Positions 23,489 through 25,515 of a DNA stretch of 25,515 nucleotides are shown here, piece by piece; position 1 is the stretch's first letter, and every line of letters begins with the position of its first letter. Position numbers and translations under genes: made by a program. Below the pieces are notes generated by a model. It saw only the letters and a list, made by a program, of their open reading frames with translations, was not told the origin of the DNA and made no database searches. Location of the stretch: NCBI GenBank assembly GCA_021811865.1, contig JAKAQB010000052.1, positions 1 through 25,515 of the forward strand. Direction: 5' to 3'. The stretch is from Actinomycetes bacterium (GTDB lineage: Bacteria > Actinomycetota > Acidimicrobiia > Acidimicrobiales > Palsa-688).

Positions 23489-24337
23489 TCACCTCCTCGG
23501 TCCAGGTGTCGAGCGACGCTTGCCCGGTCGCCGGTCCATCGACCGTCCCTGCCGGGGGCGACCCCTGCTAGAAGAACAAGGGGTTTCGGCCCGCTTTTCA
23601 ACAAAATCGAACGACGAGTACCGGTCCGATCCGAGGAACTTGGCCAGCTTCGATTCGGCCCGAGACCGGCGGAGCTGGCAGGCCTTGTAGGTGATGCCGA
23701 GCGCATCGGCGGCGTCGGCCAGGTCGACGTCGCCGATGCGGGTGGCCCCGATCAGCTCGGCGTCGGCCGCCCCGATCACCCCGGCGGCTACCGCCTTGGC
23801 GAGCACCAGGTCGGGGTGGCCCCACGGCCGGGGCGGGGCGGCGGAGACGGGATCGGTGCCCACCCGGGCCTGCTCGGACAGCTCGGCTCGCAGCAGCCGC
23901 TGGGCGCCGGTGCGGGCCAGCCAGCACAACCGTGACGCCAGGCGGGCCCGGCCGGGCTGGCAGGCGGCGACCGCGGCCACGAACGCGGCGAGGGTCTCGG
24001 CCTCGATGTCGGCAGCCTTGCCCGGATAGGCCTGGACGAGCAGCCAGACGGCGCGGCGCAGGCCGGGCAGGAGCACCCCGGCGAGGCCGACGGTCCACGC
24101 GCCACCGTGAGCTTGGGAGCGGGCGACCAGCTCGCCGACGATGGCGTCGCGCACCGAGAACGGCGTCGAAGGGTGCAGCAGGCGGGCCTTCAGCTCACCG
24201 AGCGGGACCATCCGGTTCGCCATCCCGGCGATGGGGGTGGTGTCGAGGGCGAGGGGCCGGGGGCCGGTGACGAGGAGATCGAAGGTCTTCTCCAGGGTGT
24301 CGAACGGCGAGTCGGTGAGAGCGCGGCGCGGGGCCAT
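23489..24337 (-). CDS. Sigma-factor-like protein at the head of the transfer operon
   Basis: The product is 282 residues. Residues 88-152 resemble sigma region 2 (PGLRRAVWLLVQAYPGKAAD and ASRLCWLARTGAQRLLRAE), and 195-236 form a region 4-like helix-turn-helix (DLADAADALGITYKACQLRR). The C-terminal 40 residues are basic and contain EKRAETPCSSS, encoded by a motif repeated beyond the next gene. It is probably a regulator of the transfer genes it precedes. A direct sigma role is inference from weak similarity. ATG 24337 has AAGGAGC at a good distance, and the gene overlaps the pilin start region. The 372 bases upstream hold the motif array. Confidence 0.6.
   Translation of the reverse strand: MAPRRALTDSPFDTLEKTFDLLVTGPRPLALDTTPIAGMANRMVPLGELKARLLHPSTPFSVRDAIVGELVARSQAHGGAWTVGLAGVLLPGLRRAVWLLVQAYPGKAADIEAETLAAFVAAVAACQPGRARLASRLCWLARTGAQRLLRAELSEQARVGTDPVSAAPPRPWGHPDLVLAKAVAAGVIGAADAELIGATRIGDVDLADAADALGITYKACQLRRSRAESKLAKFLGSDRYSSFDFVEKRAETPCSSSRGRPRQGRSMDRRPGKRRSTPGPRR
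23571..23608 (+). repeat. Copy A of a 38-base motif shared in inverted orientation with 25394-25431
   Basis: Starting GAAGAACAAGGGGTTTCGG, this stretch matches the reverse complement of 25394-25431 at 33 of 39 aligned columns with one gap in each. It lies within the 3' coding end of the sigma-like gene. On the coding strand it gives FDFVEKRAETPCSSS; the other copy can be read as FDEKGGRTPCSSG. Its stem-loop is weak compared with the other copy. Confidence 0.7.
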
Positions 24338-24385
24338 GGGCAGCTCCTTCCAGGCGGGATGGAGCTGCCATCAGGCCATGGGGGC

Positions 24386-24675
24386 TACCCCGCTTTGACC
24401 CCGGATCGGCCCTACCTCCGCTGGACCGGCACCGACCCCGCGTCCGGGGCAGTCGCCGCGTCGATCGCGTCGCACGGCGCATCGTCGCTGCTCATCGCCG
24501 CGGGGTTCCACCGACCCCCACGGTGGGGTACTCGGCCGGCCTCCGCCGCGGCGGGCTGTCGAAAGAAATTCTCGGGCGAGCGTTTCCAACGGTGCGGGGT
24601 TCGCAGCCCCGCCCGCCTACCCCGCTCCGGGGTAGGCCGGGCCCCCGAAGCGGGGCAGCCCGTACCCCGCGGGGT
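24386..24675. repeat. Array of ACCCCGC/GCGGGGT motifs in the 372-base control region
   Basis: The heptamer ACCCCGC or its complement occurs exactly at 24387-24393, 24435-24441, 24500-24506, 24594-24600, 24619-24625, 24664-24670 and 24669-24675. The last two form the palindrome ACCCCGCGGGGT. Several copies sit in TACCCCGC. This is far above what I would expect by chance for a 7-mer in a region this short. The stretch 24338-24709 contains no convincing gene and separates the regulator gene from the transfer operon, so these may be operators, iterons or part of a transfer origin. A small A/T-rich patch (24561-24571) lies inside. Confidence 0.6.
24615..24637. repeat. Perfect 10-bp stem, 3-base loop hairpin
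   Basis: GCCTACCCCG (24615-24624) and CGGGGTAGGC (24628-24637) flank the loop CTC. The arms contain the array motif. No T tract follows on either strand. It could be a dimer binding site or a cruciform-prone site. Confidence 0.7.
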
Positions 24676-24698
24676 TCGAGGCCGCGGGTTACGGGCTG
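24656..24698 (-). terminator. Long hairpin just after the regulator gene, possible U-less terminator
   Basis: CAGCCCGTA (24656-24664) pairs with TACGGGCTG (24690-24698), and after one mismatch CCCGCGG (24666-24672) pairs with CCGCGGG (24682-24688), leaving a 9-base loop. It begins 11 bases after the regulator stop codon. There is no T tract, which is common for terminators in high-GC actinomycetes. It overlaps the motif array and may instead be a protein-binding or transfer-origin structure. Confidence 0.5.
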
Positions 24699-24709
24699 GG
24701 CCGATCCGG

Positions 24710-25264
24710 TCAGCTGGCGATCCGGTACCGGCGGGGCCGCTCGCCGACCAGCTCCACCTCGCCGCGCGCCGCCATCGACGCCAGCGAGTTGGACACCGCC
24801 CCCTGGGACCGGCCGAGGGCCTTGCCCACCGCGGCCGGCCCGAACGCCTCGCCCGGCCGGGCCGCCAGGTAGTCGCGCACCAAGGCCCCGAGCGCCCCCC
24901 GGCCCAGCCGGCCCGACCCGCCGGGGGCCGCCGCGGGCTCGCCCTGCGCCGTCTCCACCGGACCCGTCCCGCCGGTGTCCGAGACGTCGGTGCTCGCGAC
25001 CTCGGCCCCGTCGTCGGTAACGGCAGGCTCGGCAGCGTCGGTCGCGGGGGCGGCGCTCGACCAGCGGTCGGCGACCCGGACGCCGTCCACCCGCCCGCCC
25101 GGGCTGCGCCGGACCGCCTCGCTGGCCTCGAGTGAGGCGAGGCGCTTGGCCGCGGTGGACTGGCCCATCCCCAGCCGGCCGGCCAGCTCGGCGGCGGTCA
25201 CCTCCCCGCCGGCGGCGAGGGCGGTGACGATGGTCTCGTCGGTGATCTGGGTGGGGCGTGCCAT
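24710..25264 (-). CDS. Double winged-helix DNA-binding regulator
   Basis: This 184-residue protein consists of two similar DNA-binding modules. Residues 8-68 (VTAAELAGRLGMGQSTAAKRLASLEASE) and 119-184 (FGPAAVGKALGRSQGAVSNSLASMAARGEV, ending in a basic wing RPRRYRIAS) are each MarR/IclR-like winged helices. They are joined by an acidic Ala/Pro/Thr linker (69-118). The protein probably binds two half-sites and regulates the transfer operon or itself; the motif array downstream and palindrome upstream are candidate targets. ATG 25264 has AAGGAG at a short but usable distance, and the longer open frame upstream lacks such a site. No enzyme function is seen. Confidence 0.8.
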   Translation of the reverse strand: MARPTQITDETIVTALAAGGEVTAAELAGRLGMGQSTAAKRLASLEASEAVRRSPGGRVDGVRVADRWSSAAPATDAAEPAVTDDGAEVASTDVSDTGGTGPVETAQGEPAAAPGGSGRLGRGALGALVRDYLAARPGEAFGPAAVGKALGRSQGAVSNSLASMAARGEVELVGERPRRYRIAS

Positions 25265-25293
25265 GGTGGCTCCTTCCGGGTCGAGTCGGGCTC

Positions 25294-25308
25294 GGTCCTC
25301 GAAGGACC
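25294..25308. promoter_or_regulatory. Palindrome upstream of the regulator gene, candidate operator
   Basis: GGTCCT (25294-25299) and AGGACC (25303-25308) flank CGA, 30 bases before the regulator start codon. The position suits an autoregulatory operator, although a leader hairpin is equally possible. Confidence 0.4.
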
Positions 25309-25393
25309 TACCTCCACCCGCCGCCCACCTCAAGGCCAAAGACACTCCGGCAAACCTCGCCGCCAGAAGGTCCATGGAACGGCCGCCGGAGAT

Positions 25394-25431
25394 GACTTTG
25401 ATGAAAAAGGGGGCCGAACCCCCTGTTCTTC
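25394..25431 (-). repeat. Copy B of the 38-base motif, containing the terminator
   Basis: This stretch is the inverted partner of 23571-23608. The two copies bracket the sigma-like gene end, the control region and the regulator. Upstream of it the plus strand can be read in pieces resembling a region 4-like end (ANLAARRSMER, then FDEKGGRTPCSS in another frame), so it may be the relic of a second sigma-like gene. From 25432 to the end of the window I recognise nothing. Confidence 0.6.
25404..25424 (-). terminator. Rho-independent terminator with TTCGG loop and T tract
   Basis: On the minus strand AGGGGG and CCCCCT form a 6-bp stem around TTCGG, followed by a run of T (five T in all, at 25408-25404). 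It would stop transcripts entering from the right before they reach the regulator gene. On the plus strand the A tract precedes the stem, so it is directional. Confidence 0.8.
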
Positions 25432-25515
25432 AGGTGACGCTTGTTCCGGTCGCGGGCACAGCCCATGACCCCACCCACCACCCCCCGCACCCGCTGCACC
25501 TCGACGCAGGCCGAT

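Noticed and set aside
24670..24690. GGTTCGAGG resembling a tRNA T-loop, suggesting a tRNA gene or an attachment site at a tRNA end
   Set aside because: The stem around it gives a 9-base loop rather than 7, no acceptor, D or anticodon arms can be formed nearby, and there is no CCA end. It is better explained as the loop of the hairpin at 24656-24698.
24107..25135. Long plus-strand open frame (342 codons) across the control region and the regulator
   Set aside because: The translation is an Arg/Gly/Pro-rich shadow of the minus-strand genes, with no motifs and no ribosome binding site. The minus-strand frames have clear folds and good start sites.
25308..25499. 63-codon minus-strand ORF containing RGFGPLFHQ
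   Set aside because: The recognisable part is only the translation of the terminator-bearing repeat, which also appears at 23571-23608. There is no ribosome binding site and no independent support for a protein.
1..25515. CRISPR arrays, insertion sequences with terminal inverted repeats, rRNA or tRNA genes
   Set aside because: None could be identified on reading both strands. The only repeats are short tandem or inverted ones inside or beside genes, and the only mobile-element trace is the recombinase remnant.

Overview
The window is very GC-rich, uses many GTG starts, and is packed with GTGA/ATGA stop-start overlaps. It carries Tad-type pilus genes of actinobacterial style, a LysM/BTAD regulator and an actinobacterial-type conjugation (T4SS) operon. 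Together these point to a high-GC actinomycete (Actinomycetota). I cannot resolve the genus from sequence reading alone. The gene mix suggests an integrative/conjugative element or a large plasmid with cargo. No relaxase, integrase, tRNA or rRNA is visible in the window.

Layout. (1) 1-5704: the end of a TadC-like gene, an opposite-strand flavin-dependent oxidoreductase-like gene, then a tightly coupled plus-strand run: small pilin-like protein, two TadE-like pseudopilins, a TadG-like protein, a large membrane LysM-BTAD regulator and an A24 prepilin peptidase. (2) 5705-6284: no intact gene, but a frameshifted and truncated serine-recombinase remnant on the minus strand. (3) 6285-13989: a plus-strand cargo operon encoding a DNA methyltransferase, a sigma-factor-like protein, an HTH-ImmA/IrrE zinc-peptidase fusion, a coupled 22-residue peptide, a NurA-like nuclease, a HerA-like hexameric ATPase and a helical protein with a PD-(D/E)XK nuclease domain. 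This is the most interesting part of the window and a strong candidate for an undescribed anti-phage or anti-plasmid defence system. (4) 14033-24337, all minus strand: the transfer operon. In transcription order it has a sigma-like protein, a VirB2-like pilin, a VirB6/TrbL-like membrane protein, a PrgI-like protein, a VirB4 ATPase, a VirD4/TraG-like coupling protein broken by a frameshift, a replication-relaxation protein, and a transglycosylase-NlpC/P60 cell-wall hydrolase. (5) 24338-25515: a control region with a dense ACCCCGC/GCGGGGT motif array and two strong hairpins, a double winged-helix regulator, a palindrome and a good terminator.

How the parts fit. The Tad genes would build a surface pilus processed by the prepilin peptidase, with the LysM-BTAD protein as a possible wall-sensing regulator. 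The right-hand operon would build the DNA-transfer channel, with the winged-helix protein and sigma-like protein as likely controllers. The cargo lies between the converging pilus and transfer operons, has visibly more A/T at its left end, and is flanked on the left by a dead recombinase. That fits later insertion. HerA and NurA together form a DNA-end-processing motor-nuclease in archaea and in several defence systems. Here they come with a methylase (possible self-marking), a second nuclease, and a protease/sigma pair that may act as a switch.
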